A DNA stretch of 64,000 nucleotides from Rhodamnia argentea (taxonomy: Eukaryota; Streptophyta; Magnoliopsida; Myrtales; Myrtaceae), in the NCBI RefSeq assembly GCF_020921035.1, contig NC_063153.1:11160001-11224000 (forward strand), read 5' to 3'. The position numbers were made by a program, and so were the translations under genes. Within the stretch, counting starts at the first letter, position 1. The number at the start of each line of letters is the position of its first letter. This document shows positions 10,805 through 22,914 of the stretch, piece by piece. The notes beneath the pieces are model-generated. The model saw nothing but the letters and a program-made list of their open reading frames with translations. It had not been told where the DNA came from and made no database searches.

Positions 10805-11555
10805 TTCTCTCTGTTGAAGATTAGTAGGAGCAGGTTAATGTGGCACTTCATTTTTAAGATCGATATCTTGGGCGGCCGAAACCGACGAGGTATCAACTCG
10901 AACCGGCCGGTGCTTCTACCGGTTGAGCTTTTACCTAGTGAGGCCGCTTTAGCGAATCTGTAATCCTAAAGAAAAATCCCTAGTTCTGTATCCTAAGGGC
11001 TCGTTCATCAAAGCTGAAAAGTTTAGTGTTGAAAATATGAGCACCATCAAAATTTTAAGTGTTGCCAATAGAAATGAAAAGTTGTTTTACATTGAATATA
11101 ATTACTTCCATACCAAACAAGAAATTGCGAACATCGGTTTTTAGCAATATGGTTGACAAGAGTTTGAATATTGTCAATTGTCTTTTCCAATTGATGAATT
11201 AAGTACCTCTCTCCTTGCTTATTTTTATTTTAAAGCCTTTTCACTCAATCGAATCTTTCAAGTCAATGTTAATTTAGTTATCAGCCTTGACAAATCTCTA
11301 ACTCCGCATTTCTTAGTATATCTATGCTTATTTTGGCAAAAAACCTCTAAAAATAATTAATTTTGCATACACAGATTCTACTTTGAAATTTCCACTTATT
11401 ATGTGTTTTAATATAATTGCTTAGAGCGAGTTTTGAAAGAGTTTAATTTAAAAATTTTCCTGATGTTGGCTACATTAATTGAAAATAATATTTACCGTTT
11501 AATGGGGTTAGTCTATTAAGGTGCAATATACTGATTCTTAATTAGTTTAACATGG
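10805..11555. other. Spacer, no gene seen
   Basis: Begins with the far upstream region of the LBD gene. The words 'cctaagggctcgttcatcaa' at about 10993 look like a MITE terminus, but no matching inverted end was found. Confidence 0.35.
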
Positions 11556-11559
11556 GATG

Positions 11560-11905
11560 GCTAGCGTAGGTCAAGTTAAGCCCAATCCTTGATGAGAGGA
11601 CCCGTGGCTGAAAACTCTTTAAATATGGCGCAAATCCCTCCTCTAACGCTCTAATGCACAAATCATCTCACATAAAGGAAGATCGCATCTGTTCGTGAGT
11701 TGCGCTCTCAATTGGCTAGTGTTCCGATGATGGGAATAGAGGGGAAGCATTTGAGTTCCAAATTATCGCCATACCACATCAATATCGATAGATTCTAAAC
11801 TAGGTATGCGAATCTCCTTTCCTCTATGATAATGTGTTTCCAACTCTGATTATGGTGTTCTTGGGATGTGCCATTTTCGCAGTCTTACATTTGGTATCAT
11901 AGAGG
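11560..11905 (+). mobile_element. LTR-type retroelement fossil (5' LTR end and primer site)
   Basis: A sequence with a promoter-like 'ctctttaaatatgg' ends in 'cttaca'. It is followed at once by 'tttggtatcatagaggc', which resembles the initiator-tRNA-Met primer site (TGGTATCAGAGC) used by plant LTR elements. I see no gag or pol coding region after it and no partner LTR in the window. It is an old, incomplete copy; its left border is uncertain. Confidence 0.4.
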
Positions 11906-12420
11906 CCATAAGCTAGAATTGGAACATTCGGATTTGGGTTGTTTTTGCAACTTTTGACCAATGAAAACTATTTTGATCACATAGATGGACTCATCTCATC
12001 CATATAAGCATTTTGAGTGATCACACGACTACGGTGGACACGAGAGGGGCCTTTACGTGCCATGACGGCTATGACTTGTGACGGCCACGGTGAAACTTAC
12101 TGTTTTTACATTTTGTTTGGTGAAAATTATTATTACCGGACGGCGGCTCATGCGCTTGCATGCACCATGCCGGTGGCTGCGTGTGCAGCTACACGCCCAG
12201 CAGCACGAAACATCACCTATGTTGATTGTTGGTAACTGTTATGCTAACGCCAACATGATGTCACCCTTGGCCTGGGTTGACCCGCCAACCCCGCCTAACC
12301 CGGTTTGACCATTAACAGGTCTATCTAGTCGGTGGTTGGATCGGTTGGACCATAATATGGCTAGATCGAACTAACCGGTCGGACCATTATATGGTCGAAC
12401 CGGTCGAATCGGTCCGATCG

Positions 12421-12768
12421 GCCTTCGGGTCGGATGAGATGCCACATGTGTGTCTCATGTACCGAGCCTTTAGGCGGCACGTGAGGGGGCATGCAGGCTT
12501 TTTTTGGATCATGTTTGATGCTGGCATGTTCATATGGTCCCGCTCTATATTATGGTATATTCTTATTACATGCCCGATGCTTTTAAGGATGGATTGGCCT
12601 TCGGGCCGGATGAGATGTCACCTGTGCGTCTCACATGCTGAGCCTTTAAGCGACATGTGAGGGCACATTCGAGCTTTTTTTGGAGCGTAGGTGATGCTAG
12701 CATGCTCGTACAATCCTGCTCTACATTGCAGTACATTCATAGTACATGTCTGATGCTTTTAAGGATGA
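12421..12768. repeat. Two-copy tandem duplication, about 175-bp unit
   Basis: Copy 1 (12421-12596) and copy 2 (12597-12768) both start 'gccttcggg(t/c)cggatgag' and end 'gatgcttttaaggatg'. They are diverged by small changes. It lies in non-coding sequence that may belong to the LTR-type fossil just upstream. Confidence 0.75.
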
Positions 12769-12903
12769 AAAATGCGTACATAGCCCTATATACATTTATT
12801 TTAAAGGGTATTTTTGTATTTTTTTCCTTGTATTTCTATATGGTTTCAAAAATACATGATGCTAGCTCACATGTTAATGACCACTTACATAATGTGTAGC
12901 GCT

Positions 12904-12931
12904 AATTCATTGATGAATACATCAATGAATT
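12904..12931. repeat. Perfect 12-bp inverted repeat, 4-nt loop
   Basis: AATTCATTGATG and its exact complement CATCAATGAATT are separated by AATA. No T-run follows and no gene borders it, so I do not call it a terminator. Confidence 0.7.
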
Positions 12932-13141
12932 GTAATTGACATAGGATGTGATTTTAAACTTAATGACAAGTATATAATAGACGTGAGACATAAGGTTTAT
13001 ATCCCTGGTATGAGAGATTTTCATGGATTCACTTGGGTAGTGAATGCCAAAGTGGCATATGGGTTTGAGAAATATCGGTCTGATATTGTGGTGGAATGTC
13101 TCTTGTTATGATGCGTGATCATACTAATGAAAACTAACATG

Positions 13142-13330
13142 GGGTAAATTTATCATAAATGTACCGGTTTTGGATAAATTTATAACAGATATATCGGTTT
13201 GGGGTTTTGGTGGTCAAAAAAATAATGTGGTAAATTAATCACAAGTGTGCCGGTTTATGATTTTATGTCGTCAAAAAAATAATTTGAGATAAACTTATCA
13301 CAAGTGTACCGGTTTAGAGTTTTTCGTGGT
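13142..13330. repeat. Degenerate tandem repeat, about 57-bp unit
   Basis: Four units begin near 13142, 13172, 13229 and 13285, each with a form of 'ggtaaatttatcacaagtgt' followed by 'accggttt'. The last units also share 'gtcaaaaaaataat'. The first unit is short. Non-coding satellite-like sequence. Confidence 0.65.
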
Positions 13331-13799
13331 AGTTATCCAAAAAGCGAAAGCCATACAAGGATTTGTGCCTTTGATACTGATTATATTCTTGAGAATGAAC
13401 TACTCGGAAGGAAAATGCTTTCCTGCAATATTGTCAATATAATCTCAATCATAAATTCGCACACTACCATCGCGTGTTTTGCATAAAGCACTCATTGATT
13501 GGGAGATTATGTAGTAAAAAATAATCGACAATTTTGTCAGACTGTCAAGCTAGCTATACACACTGCTGCGAGCAAAGCCGTGACAAAATGTTCCGGAGGT
13601 TCTCAGACATCAAGAGACAAGCACAAACTTAAACTTGATGTCCCGTCACCAATCTCACGCAGGAATGGTTGAGAGACTTGGAATAGTCAATTTGAGAAGG
13701 AAGAAAAACTTCGTGCACATCAAACCGTAATGCCTCGCCCTTAATTTCTTTTCGTGTTAGGATTGCAAAGGAGCAACGCCATCATCGGGGAAGGCACCT
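13331..13799. other. Spacer, no gene seen
   Basis: No supported feature. The last 100 bases may still belong to the 3' side of the protease relic that follows. Confidence 0.35.
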
Positions 13800-14285
13800 G
13801 ATCCGACCGCACATCGATCTGCTGCGTCACTAACTATCTGCAGCCGCTTTTCATCTTCTGGACACTTCACTTGGGCAACTAGATTTGCCATCTAGTCTCC
13901 CCTTAGCGTCTCGTGTTCAAGCAACGCATTAGCGAGCACTTGTAGCTCTTCGCCGTGAGTTGTCGGGACATTCTTTGCATCGTCCTAAGCCCTTTCCAGG
14001 AGCCGCTTCACTTCCTTTCTGCTGAGGAGCCAGGTCTTGGTACTCATGCCGAGCTTTGTAACCATCAACCTAGCGAGATAAGTAGCCCGCCAAGATCCAT
14101 GCTAGCCCCAGAAGTCACCTTGTCTTCTCCAGAAATGAGCTCTCCGGCGACCCGCTCGCCCATGCAAAAAGTGGAGCTTCATGAACATCTCCTTCCGGGA
14201 AAAGCTAGACTCGCCCTCTTCCGGCAGTGTCGCGACCATGCCGAGAGCGTTGTCTCGGGGGACTATGGTCGCCTCCGGATCTGAT
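13800..14285 (-). pseudogene. Relic of an FtsH4/YME1-type AAA metalloprotease gene
   Basis: Read on the minus strand, this stretch carries blocks of the C-terminal peptidase part of plant i-AAA proteases, in order: TIVPRDNALGM, then LPEEGESSFSRKEM, then DKVTSGASMDLGG, then MVTKLGMS, then EVKRLLERA, and finally LANALLEHETLRG. The blocks lie in two frames, with a shift after the SFSRKEM block and in-frame stops, so no working protein is possible. No intron-like gaps separate the blocks, which fits a processed (retrotransposed) copy. The family reading rests on remembered FtsH4 sequence. It ends about 450 bp before the first invertase-family gene and has no functional link to it. Confidence 0.7.
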
Positions 14286-14735
14286 TACACACACCTCCCC
14301 TCCCCCCACTCCCGGGGATGGCCTTCCTCACATGGCATTCGACTTGTTTATAGAAAAGACAAACTAGCACATCTGTTCCAGGTCTGTTGATTCCCCAGCT
14401 TTTACAGAACAAATTAGGTTTTTAAACCCTCCCAAACACGAGCGTGATATTTAGCTGTCTATAAAGCAGTTTAGGCCAATGGTGCCAAAGTGCTGACCTT
14501 GGAAGGACGTGGACTGATGTTCATTAAGGGACGTCCAAGGTTTAAAAGATTCTTTTGATTGCACGCATGACCATCTCTCCTGTCTCCATGCCTAAGAGAA
14601 GACAAATTCTCAGACGTTTGTATCATTAAACTAATGAACAAGAAAGCAAAAAGAAAAAGATCAAATGATTAACTTTTTTTCCAGCATAAAAATGATTCGA
14701 AGGAGGACTCTGCTCTTGCCCTGCTTTTGAGAAAA

Positions 14736-17301
14736 ATGGCCACACTTTTTCTGGCCATTGCATGCTTATGCTGTGCTCTGTTGAGCTGTGGAATCGGAGC
14801 TGAACTCGAAGGATCACAGAGCAGATCCATCGCAGCTGCGAGAGAACAACCTTACAGAACCTCCTATCACTTCCAGTCTCCTCGGAACTGGTTAAATGGT
14901 ACGAAGTTCTTTAATATCGCCTCTAATCTGTTCATTTCTTTCTTCGATGTTTAATCGAACCATTTTTCACTCTTATTCTTTTGTACTGATGCTATTACGA
15001 GACACGTTCCGAATCTGATCGCGGAGAGCATACACGGGGGCTTTGTTTTTCCTGCAGATCCTAATGGTAAGTTTTGCAGATTTTGAGCAATATCATTGTT
15101 TTGTTACTTCTTTTAGGGCCTACTGATCATTGGAGCTTACTGCTACTAGAAACAAATTACGAAAGAATAGAATGAATTCGTGGCAAAATAGAGTTTGTGG
15201 AGTTCTTGAATTGTTCAAACAACTCCCTAACATTGATTGATCCAATCAGGTCTTATGTATTACAAAGGGGTTTACCACTTGTTCTACCAGTACAATCCTC
15301 ACAGCGCCCTCTTCAGCAACGGTATAGTATGGGCGCATTCAGTTTCGTATGATCTAGTCAACTGGGTTCACCTTAATCACGCCCTCGAGCCAAGCGAACC
15401 ATTCGACGTCAAAAGTTGCTGGTCAGGTTCTGCTACTATCCTTCCAGGGAGCAGACCAGTCATTTTGTATACTGGCATAGACGCAAATTATCGTCAAGTG
15501 CAGAACTTGGCGATTCCAAAGAATGAGTCTGATCCCTTCCTACAAGAATGGGTCAAGTTCTCACAGAATCCGATTATTGTTCCTCCCATAGGAATCGAAC
15601 CGGACAATTTTCGAGACCCAACAACTGCCTGGTGGGGTCCAGATGGTAAATGGAGGATTATAGTTGGAAGCTGGAGGGACAACATAGGAATGGCGATTCT
15701 TTATCAAAGTGATGACTTCTTTCACTGGTCTAAATCCGAGCATCCTCTTTTCACATTGAGCAATACCAGCATGTGGGAGTGCCCAGACTTTTTCCCGGTA
15801 TCCACAGATAGCACAAATGGCATGGACACATCAACCCTGAACCCAAGCACTAAGCACGTGATGAAGGCAAGCTTCAATAGTCACGATTATTATGTGCTAG
15901 GCACTTATAATCTTGAGCTGGAAAGGTTTTCACCAGATGATGACCTCAAGGGAGCTAGTCCGGACTTAAGATTGGACTACGGGAAGTACTACGCTTCCAA
16001 ATCGTTCTTTGACAGTGCAAAGAACCGGAGAATACTGTTCGGATGGGTCAACGAGTCGGATAGTACAGAGGATGACATAGCAAAGGGTTGGTCTGGACTT
16101 CAGGTGAGTTGAGCTTCAATTGCTAATACAAATCAATAAATCGATATTCATGTGCAGCATGCAAATAGACGTGTTTGAAAATTTATTTGGGAGACCCATG
16201 GGTAGAAAAGTCCGCTTACGAACCGAATTTAATTTGTTTTGCAGGCATTTCCAAGAGAAATTTGGCTAGACAGAAGTGGAAAGCAACTGATACAGTGGCC
16301 TGTTGAGGAAATCAAAACTTTGCGCGACAAAAATATTGGTGTTAAGTCTCTGGGACTCGACGGTGGTTCAACTTATGAAGTTTCAAATATCACTGCTTCA
16401 CAGGTTGCGCGAATAGACCTGTTGCATCTTCTAGTCATCTCAACTTGTTTGTTTCATATATATGATGCCATTGCTCTAAATTTACTTCTCTCTGGTTTTC
16501 CAATGTAAATCAAAAGGTGGACGTCGAAGTTGCCTTTGAATTGCCCAAACTGGAAGAGGCCGAGCTCATGGATCCAAACTGGGTCGACCCCCAAATTCTG
16601 TGCAGCGAAAAGAATGCATCGGTTGGGGGCATGTATGGACCGTTTGGTTTGTTAGCTTTGGCGACGAAGGATTTAAGAGAACAAACGGCGATATTCTTTA
16701 GAGTATTCAGAGGCCATAACAGATACATTGTCCTGATGTGTAGTGATCAAAGCAGGTAAAATGTGGGATAGCTTTTTACAAACTCTTGCCTTGGTCTCCT
16801 GTTCATTGTCCTCCGAATTCGTCGTAAAAGATTGGCTATGACAGGTCTTCATTGAGGAACGAGATTGATAAGACCATATATGGAGCTTTCCTCGACATAG
16901 ATCCTCAAGTCGAGAAGATTTCCTTAAGAACCTTGGTACGTTTGTCTGCGATTTTATGGCCTCTGGCCGCTGCCTCATGGTCTGATGATTGCTTCTGAAC
17001 AATGTTGCAGATAGATCACTCTATTATTGAGAGCTTTGGTGGGGAAGGGAAAGTATGCATCACTAGTAGGGTGTATCCAGTGCTGGCTATCGACGAAGCA
17101 GCTCGCGTGTATACTTTCAACTATGGAACTCTTAGTGTACGAATTGAGAGACTGGATGCGTGGAGTATGAGGAAAGCCCGTATTGGTCCCGGAGAATCAT
17201 TGGTGTCCCAGTGCGAGAACCTCTCATTTCGCGGATCTGAGGAGTGTCCATCCTGTGCAGCATCACCCTCACATTGTGAGGAATCCGCTTCCGCGATCTG
17301 A
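14736..17301 (+). CDS. Cell-wall invertase family (GH32) protein, FEH-like, copy 1
   Basis: Seven exons: 14736-14898, 15058-15066, 15250-16103, 16245-16403, 16517-16755, 16845-16935 and 17011-17301, all with GT-AG borders and joining in frame to 601 aa. Exon 2 is the classic 9-nt invertase mini-exon coding the middle of the NDPNG motif. A signal peptide covers about residues 1-22. Catalytic features of the beta-fructosidases are present: nucleophile Asp55 in WLNDPNG, RDP at 179-181 and acid/base Glu234 in WECPD. The Pro in WECPD marks the cell-wall branch; vacuolar enzymes have Val. GH32 enzymes of this branch release fructose from sucrose or fructans in the apoplast. At about 263-270 it reads KASFNSHDYY and lacks the DDTK stretch of sucrose-cleaving enzymes, so it may be a fructan exohydrolase or a non-sucrose-cleaving member. 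The C-terminus has an extra Cys-rich tail of about 30 residues. A poly(A) signal AATAAA is at 17426-17431. Confidence 0.9.
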
Positions 17302-17431
17302 AATGCTCAAAGCAAGACTGATTCTAGCGTTCTCATCCATGTTTTCCCTCCACACCGTATAGCATGCCATGGGACATATCCGCAGAATCGCTGCATTACT
17401 TCCCGACCGTGTAGAAATCTGAATCAATAAA

Positions 17432-18091
17432 AAGTAGTACCAGTCAGAGTCCTTTGTAATCCTGATTCAATATGAATGGTATACTTCTGCAAAATGGGCC
17501 TTCTCTGCCTCTTTCTTATTTTTTCCTGGGAAAAGAACCTTACGAGTTGAATGGCTGATACCCCACATGAGCTCCAGGAGAAGCAGTATAATACTTTCTC
17601 TGAATGACTGCCGGCCCTAGAGCGGCTAAATGGGTCACGATGCATCACAAAGCTCGTTATGATGCCTAATATAAGAGCTTAAAACATACTTAGCAAAACC
17701 ACAGACAAGATGTTCTTGGCAATCCCTTAAACTTGGACTTTGTCAGGTAGAGTCTGGCTTCAGTAATCTATCCATACGCTGTTTTTTAATGGCTTGACCA
17801 GTTGGTAGTCTTTGGCTTGTCTCCAGAAAATACAAGCTGATCTCCATGTGCATTATTCCCAAGTTGGTATTTGAAGTCTCACACTTCCCTAAGTACTAGA
17901 AAATTGTCCTGGTAATATTCAAAGAATAAAGAAATGCAAGTTGCAGAACTGGTACGAGAAATGTACTAGTTGTTTATGCAAGTTGTTGTCAGATCTATTG
18001 CTCCGGACACCCTTTGATGTAAACAGAAAATGCTTGAATGGGAACTGAGAGGAACTTGCTAACCTGGAGATTATATGCAGTTGTTCTGAAA
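17432..18091. other. Short spacer between the two invertase-family genes
   Basis: Holds the 3' end of copy 1 and the promoter of copy 2. An in-frame ATG at 18038 would add 18 residues to copy 2. No further gene or repeat seen. Confidence 0.5.
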
Positions 18092-20977
18092 ATGAAATTA
18101 CTCCTGACATATGTCCTAGGATTATTCTTTACAGGAGTTGGGTATGGAGCTGAAGTTGGAGACTTTGATCATGTTCAAAGAAATCTTCAATCCGATGCTA
18201 CAGATCAGCCTTACAGAACTGGATACCACTTCCAACCTCGGAGAAACTGGATGAACGGTGCTTCAATAGATACCCTTCTCTTGGTACTTCTTTGTCTGTT
18301 TTAAAGCCAATGAGTTTACATTAGTCTGATCATTGTTGATTCTTGATTTGACTCTGTCCCTGGATTTGTGTCATCCGGTGCAACTCCATATTTCGCTGAA
18401 CAATGACACGACAACGCAGATCCAAATGGTGAGTTTGTCTAATCTTTCAGCATCTCATTGGTGTTAAAAGCGGCATTGAATGAGTTAAGAAAGACAAGAT
18501 GCAGGCTTTTACAAATAAGTCATTGTTTCGTAAAGCTTAATGTTTCCAAAGTCAGCTTTTACATGAAAATCATGTCTTTCGACTTGAAAGATTGACATTG
18601 AATGGATAAAGATAGAAATTAACTGCAGCGTTGGCTTTATGAAATTTCTTGCATATGACAGGACCAATGTATTATAATGGAGTCTACCATCTGTTCTATC
18701 AGTATAATCCATATGGTGCTGTGTGGGGTAACATAGTGTGGGCTCATTCAGTATCTTACGATCTCATCAACTGGGTGAACCTGGAGGATGCAATTTATCC
18801 GACAGGGCCTTTCGATGTTAATGGATGCTGGTCTGGTTCGGTGACCCTTCTTCCTGGGGACAAACCTGCCATTTTTTACGCAGGGATCGACCTGAAGAAC
18901 CGTCAGGTCCAAAATATTGCATTGCCCAAAAACACATCTGATCCATTGCTCCGCGAGTGGGTCAAATCGCCTCATAACCCGTTAATCACTCCGCCAAATG
19001 AAACTGATCCTAATTTCTTCAGAGACCCAACAACTGCCTGGCAAGGCGAGGACATGGCGTGGCGCCTTCTAGTTGGAAGCCAGATTAAAGGTCAAGGGAC
19101 CGCGATTCTTTACAAAAGCATAGACTTTATCAGATGGAGGATGATCGGGAGCCTGTTTAATTCAATGGCCGAGACTGACATGTGGGAATGCCCGGATTTT
19201 TATCCAGTTAGTACTAGAAGCAGGAATTCGCTCGAAACCTCGGACCAAGGGGAGTTGACAAAGCATGTGCTCAAGGCAAGTTTCAACCATCACGACTATT
19301 ACGTACTTGGGAACTACAAAACGAAAACAGACAGATTCTCTGTTGAGAATGACTTCACCCTTTCAAGTTCGGGGTTGCGGTATGACTATGGGAAATACTA
19401 TGCTTCGAAGACGTTCTATGACAGCGCAAAAAAGAGGCGCATTCTGTGGGGCTGGATAAACGAGTCTGATAGCAAGGCATTTGACAATAAGAAGGGATGG
19501 TCAGGACTTCAGGTACTTCTGACCTTCAGTTGTTTTTAAATGAACATTGCCTCAGGATCTGTTTAAGACATGTTCCTTGTAGGCATAATCAGTGATTAAT
19601 TGGTTGGAAAAAGGCAGTTTTTCTGCTTCACCTTAAGCCGATAGGACGGTACAGTTGTTGTACTTGTCATAAGTAGTTCAGTTTAGTGGTCTTGTCGTGG
19701 ATAGATTGATTTTGTGGACAGACTGTTGAGTTCTGATCTATATTTTGTATTGCAGACCAGGTTAACTGCAACATTCTGTCTAGTGACAATATAGTTGAAA
19801 CTAGGTCTTCATTTCCGAAAGCTTATCGAATCACCTTCCTTCTGTTTCCTAGTCGATTCCTCGGAGTGTTCTTCTTACTGAAACGGGAAAGCAATTAGTG
19901 CAATGGCCTATTAAAGAAATGGAGAAACTCCGTGCTAAGGAGGTGACTACTCTGAGTAAGGATCTCAAAGGGGGATCGGTAGTCGAAGTTTCAGGCATTA
20001 CAGCTGCGCAGGTAATTAGTTCAATACATTGACAAAACATGTAATTAATTGCAATTGTTCATAGTAATCACAATTTTTAAACTTTCCGCTTATCTTGTGA
20101 GATTAAAGGCGGATGTCAAAGTTTCGTTCAAGATCACCGATATAGCCAAGGCTGAGACCATAGATCACAATTCAGTCGATCCGCAACTGCTCTGCTCTAG
20201 CAAAACGGCTTCTGTCAGGGGCAAACTCGGCCCCTTTGGTCTGTTGGCTCTAGCTTCTGAGGACCTGAAAGAACAAACGGCAATCTACTTTCATGTTCTG
20301 AAGAAGCATGGAAAATTCGTTGTCCTGATGTGCAGCGACCAGAGCAGGTAGGTTTATCGATGAGGTTCGGTTCTCTGGGTACATTTGCATATATTCTCTG
20401 ATCTAATCCTGAGGTTGGCATTGCAAGCAGGTCGTCGTTAACGGGAGGCCTTGATAAGACCAATTATGGAGGTTTCGTCGACATGGACCCTCGTCACGAG
20501 AAAATATCTCTCAGAAGCTCGGTACTTCTAGTTTCCATTCATTTAATTTGCCTCGATCTTGCTGCTTTTACGCGCTTAATGGGTCAAAGAAGAATCGTTC
20601 TCAACCACAATTGATGGTCCTATGCCAATCAAATCTTATATGCCTTAGCACAATGAAAAAAGTAGCATTAAATCAATGTGATATTCTTTGGCATTTCCAT
20701 TCATCTGTCTTTCTGTGACCCTCTCCTAGTCCAATCACTCATTTCTTGAATTATCGACGCACAGATTGATCACTCGATCGTCGAGAGCTTCGGCGGCGAA
20801 GGGAAGACTTGCATCACTGCCAGGGTCTATCCGAGCTTGGCCGTCGGCAATAGAGCTCGCCTATATGTGTTCAACAATGGAACAGTTGGTGTCAAGATCT
20901 CAAGGCTCAGTGCCTGGAGCATGAGAAACGCCCAGATTGCTCCAATCAGCAAAAGAAGAAAGCCAAAAACCAATTAA
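18092..20977 (+). CDS. Cell-wall invertase family (GH32) protein, FEH-like, copy 2
   Basis: Seven exons: 18092-18257, 18420-18428, 18662-19512, 19853-20011, 20109-20347, 20431-20521 and 20765-20977. This gives 575 aa, with exons 2, 4, 5 and 6 exactly as long as in copy 1. I chose ATG 18092 because it opens a normal signal peptide ([15 protein letters not shown]); the in-frame ATG at 18038 would put 18 polar residues before it. Asp56 of WMNDPNG, RDP at 179-181 and Glu234 in WECPD are present, so the active site looks whole. As in copy 1, the site where sucrose-specific enzymes carry DDTK reads [10 protein letters not shown]. This points to fructan exohydrolase-like or altered specificity, acting in the cell wall. 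The C-terminus is basic (SKRRKPKTN) and lacks the Cys-rich tail of copy 1. The head-to-tail position and shared exon plan show a tandem duplication. Confidence 0.9.
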
Positions 20978-22914
20978 CTGAAAATCAGTGCTCCCCTCCA
21001 CTGCAGCATAATTGAAAGGAGGACAAGAACCAAAGTATATGCTTTGCTTGCTTCTCATGTGACCGTTTGAGATCTCACTTCACTGCTCGTTGCAGACCCC
21101 ACATACACATACTGTTCCATTAGACGTTGAGAGCACATTGATTCCTTTTTTGTTTGAATCTGTCTCTCCAAAACAAAGTGATCTAAGCTGACATATGACA
21201 CAGTGATTTTGGCTGATTGAAGCCAAGCTTTTTCAAGATGTTGTGGAATCTAGCCAGGGGAGGTGTTAACTGATGCATTAGAATTTGAGAGCTCAGACAA
21301 AATGGGCCTCAACCAAATTCCCTTGGTCCATTATCAGAAGGGAAAATCGTGGGCACAAGGTGAAAACAATAATAGAAACAAAGATCAATAAATAAACTGG
21401 GTCCCCAGAAAAGAAGCCAAAGCAACCATGACCTCACTTCCCTTGACAGGTGGGAGGGGGGGTAAAAACACAACTGTTTTCAAGTGCTAAAGTACTTAAA
21501 GAGGCTTTTGGAACCGTTTCTCGGGCTAAGTGGAAGGCCAAGCCCCACCATTAACAAACTTTGGGTGGGGTTGGGGACATCACCTTTTCCCCTCCCTTTG
21601 AAAAGAATAAGAAAGGACAAGAACAACCCCAATTCAAAATTGTTTTATACTTTCCTCTCCCATGGTCGATGAGTGTGTCTGGGTGCTCTCTACTGTTAGA
21701 CACAGAGAGAGAGAGAGAGACAGTGAGAGAATCGTCACTAGATTCTTGCAAGTTCAGGTTTTGAAGATTCCAAACTCTTTTAAGTGTCCAAGAGGGTGGT
21801 GCTGGATCACAGCCAATGCATGGCTTCCACGTGTGCGCCGGCGGCAAGTTGGAGTCAAAAGTTGCACTGAGGGATTCTTTTATTTGCTGGGGGTGTCTGT
21901 AATGGTTGCTTCTTTTGCTGGTGTCTCTGCGGAGGTTGCTGTCATAGTGTCTTTTCCCAAACCAAAGGGAGTTTTTGGGGCCCCAATTGATGTGGAGGGA
22001 GGTTAAGCCGGAGCCTAATTTGACATGTCTCACATCTCCTCCTTTTTCCCTAAAAAGGTAAAACAAAAAACAAGAACATCCTTAAAGAAAGAATTAGGGT
22101 ATCACTATTCAATTACATTAAAAAAAAAGAAAAACTATGTTAGAGGTTTGTACATAGTTTTACCAGAGGAATAGATCTGCACAACATAAACACTTCTACT
22201 TTCCAAAAGTTATCGCATCTTTATTCGACCTTTTGATAAGCTTCTAAAGTTAGGATTTGGCATAGGTGAAGTAATTGAACGTTGATTTTTTGAGATTTTT
22301 TTTCTGTTTTTTATGCGATCGTTGCCGTCCCATGTGCTAAAGCATTGAGGAATTATTTACACAAAGTAATATCTGTTATCGTTTTCTCGTTACAAATTTG
22401 GGAAGCCGTTGTTATATCTTTCTTTATTGGACTTCTTTTTTTTTCCCTTTTCGTTTTGGGCGACTCGTGGCTATGTCGTGGTAGATGCAGAACATAAATA
22501 TGATATAGAAAATTTATCCTTGCTTTTGCGAATAAATTCACAAGAATTGATTTAATTCCTCACATATCGAACACTGTTGGGGTGCAGTACCACTACACGC
22601 TCAAAGTACTAACATAGAACACTACAGTTGTGCCAAAAATTTATTTTATTCGCATTTTCTTTTGTCATGCTATTTTAATTTCCTTGAAAGGGGGAAAAAA
22701 AAAAGGAGAAAAGAATTGTGGTCCGTGACGTCGCACTTCAGAATATTGTCAGGTGGTTTGGTGACAAAAGTGGGTTAAACTTGTTCTAGGTTTAGGTAGT
22801 TTTCCTTTTGTCATGTTCTCGTGAGTATTCAGCGTCCATATTTTTTTTATTTCTTAAAAAGAAAAGGGGCAAAGCTCGATTGTTACAATTAAAATTTGCC
22901 TAACAAAGCTTAAA
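20978..22914. other. Spacer after copy 2, with a GA tract
   Basis: The 3' untranslated region of copy 2 comes first. A GA tract lies at 21703-21721. The stretch 21750-22010 is less AT-rich and open in several frames, but I recognise nothing in it. The remainder is AT-rich and empty. Confidence 0.4.
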
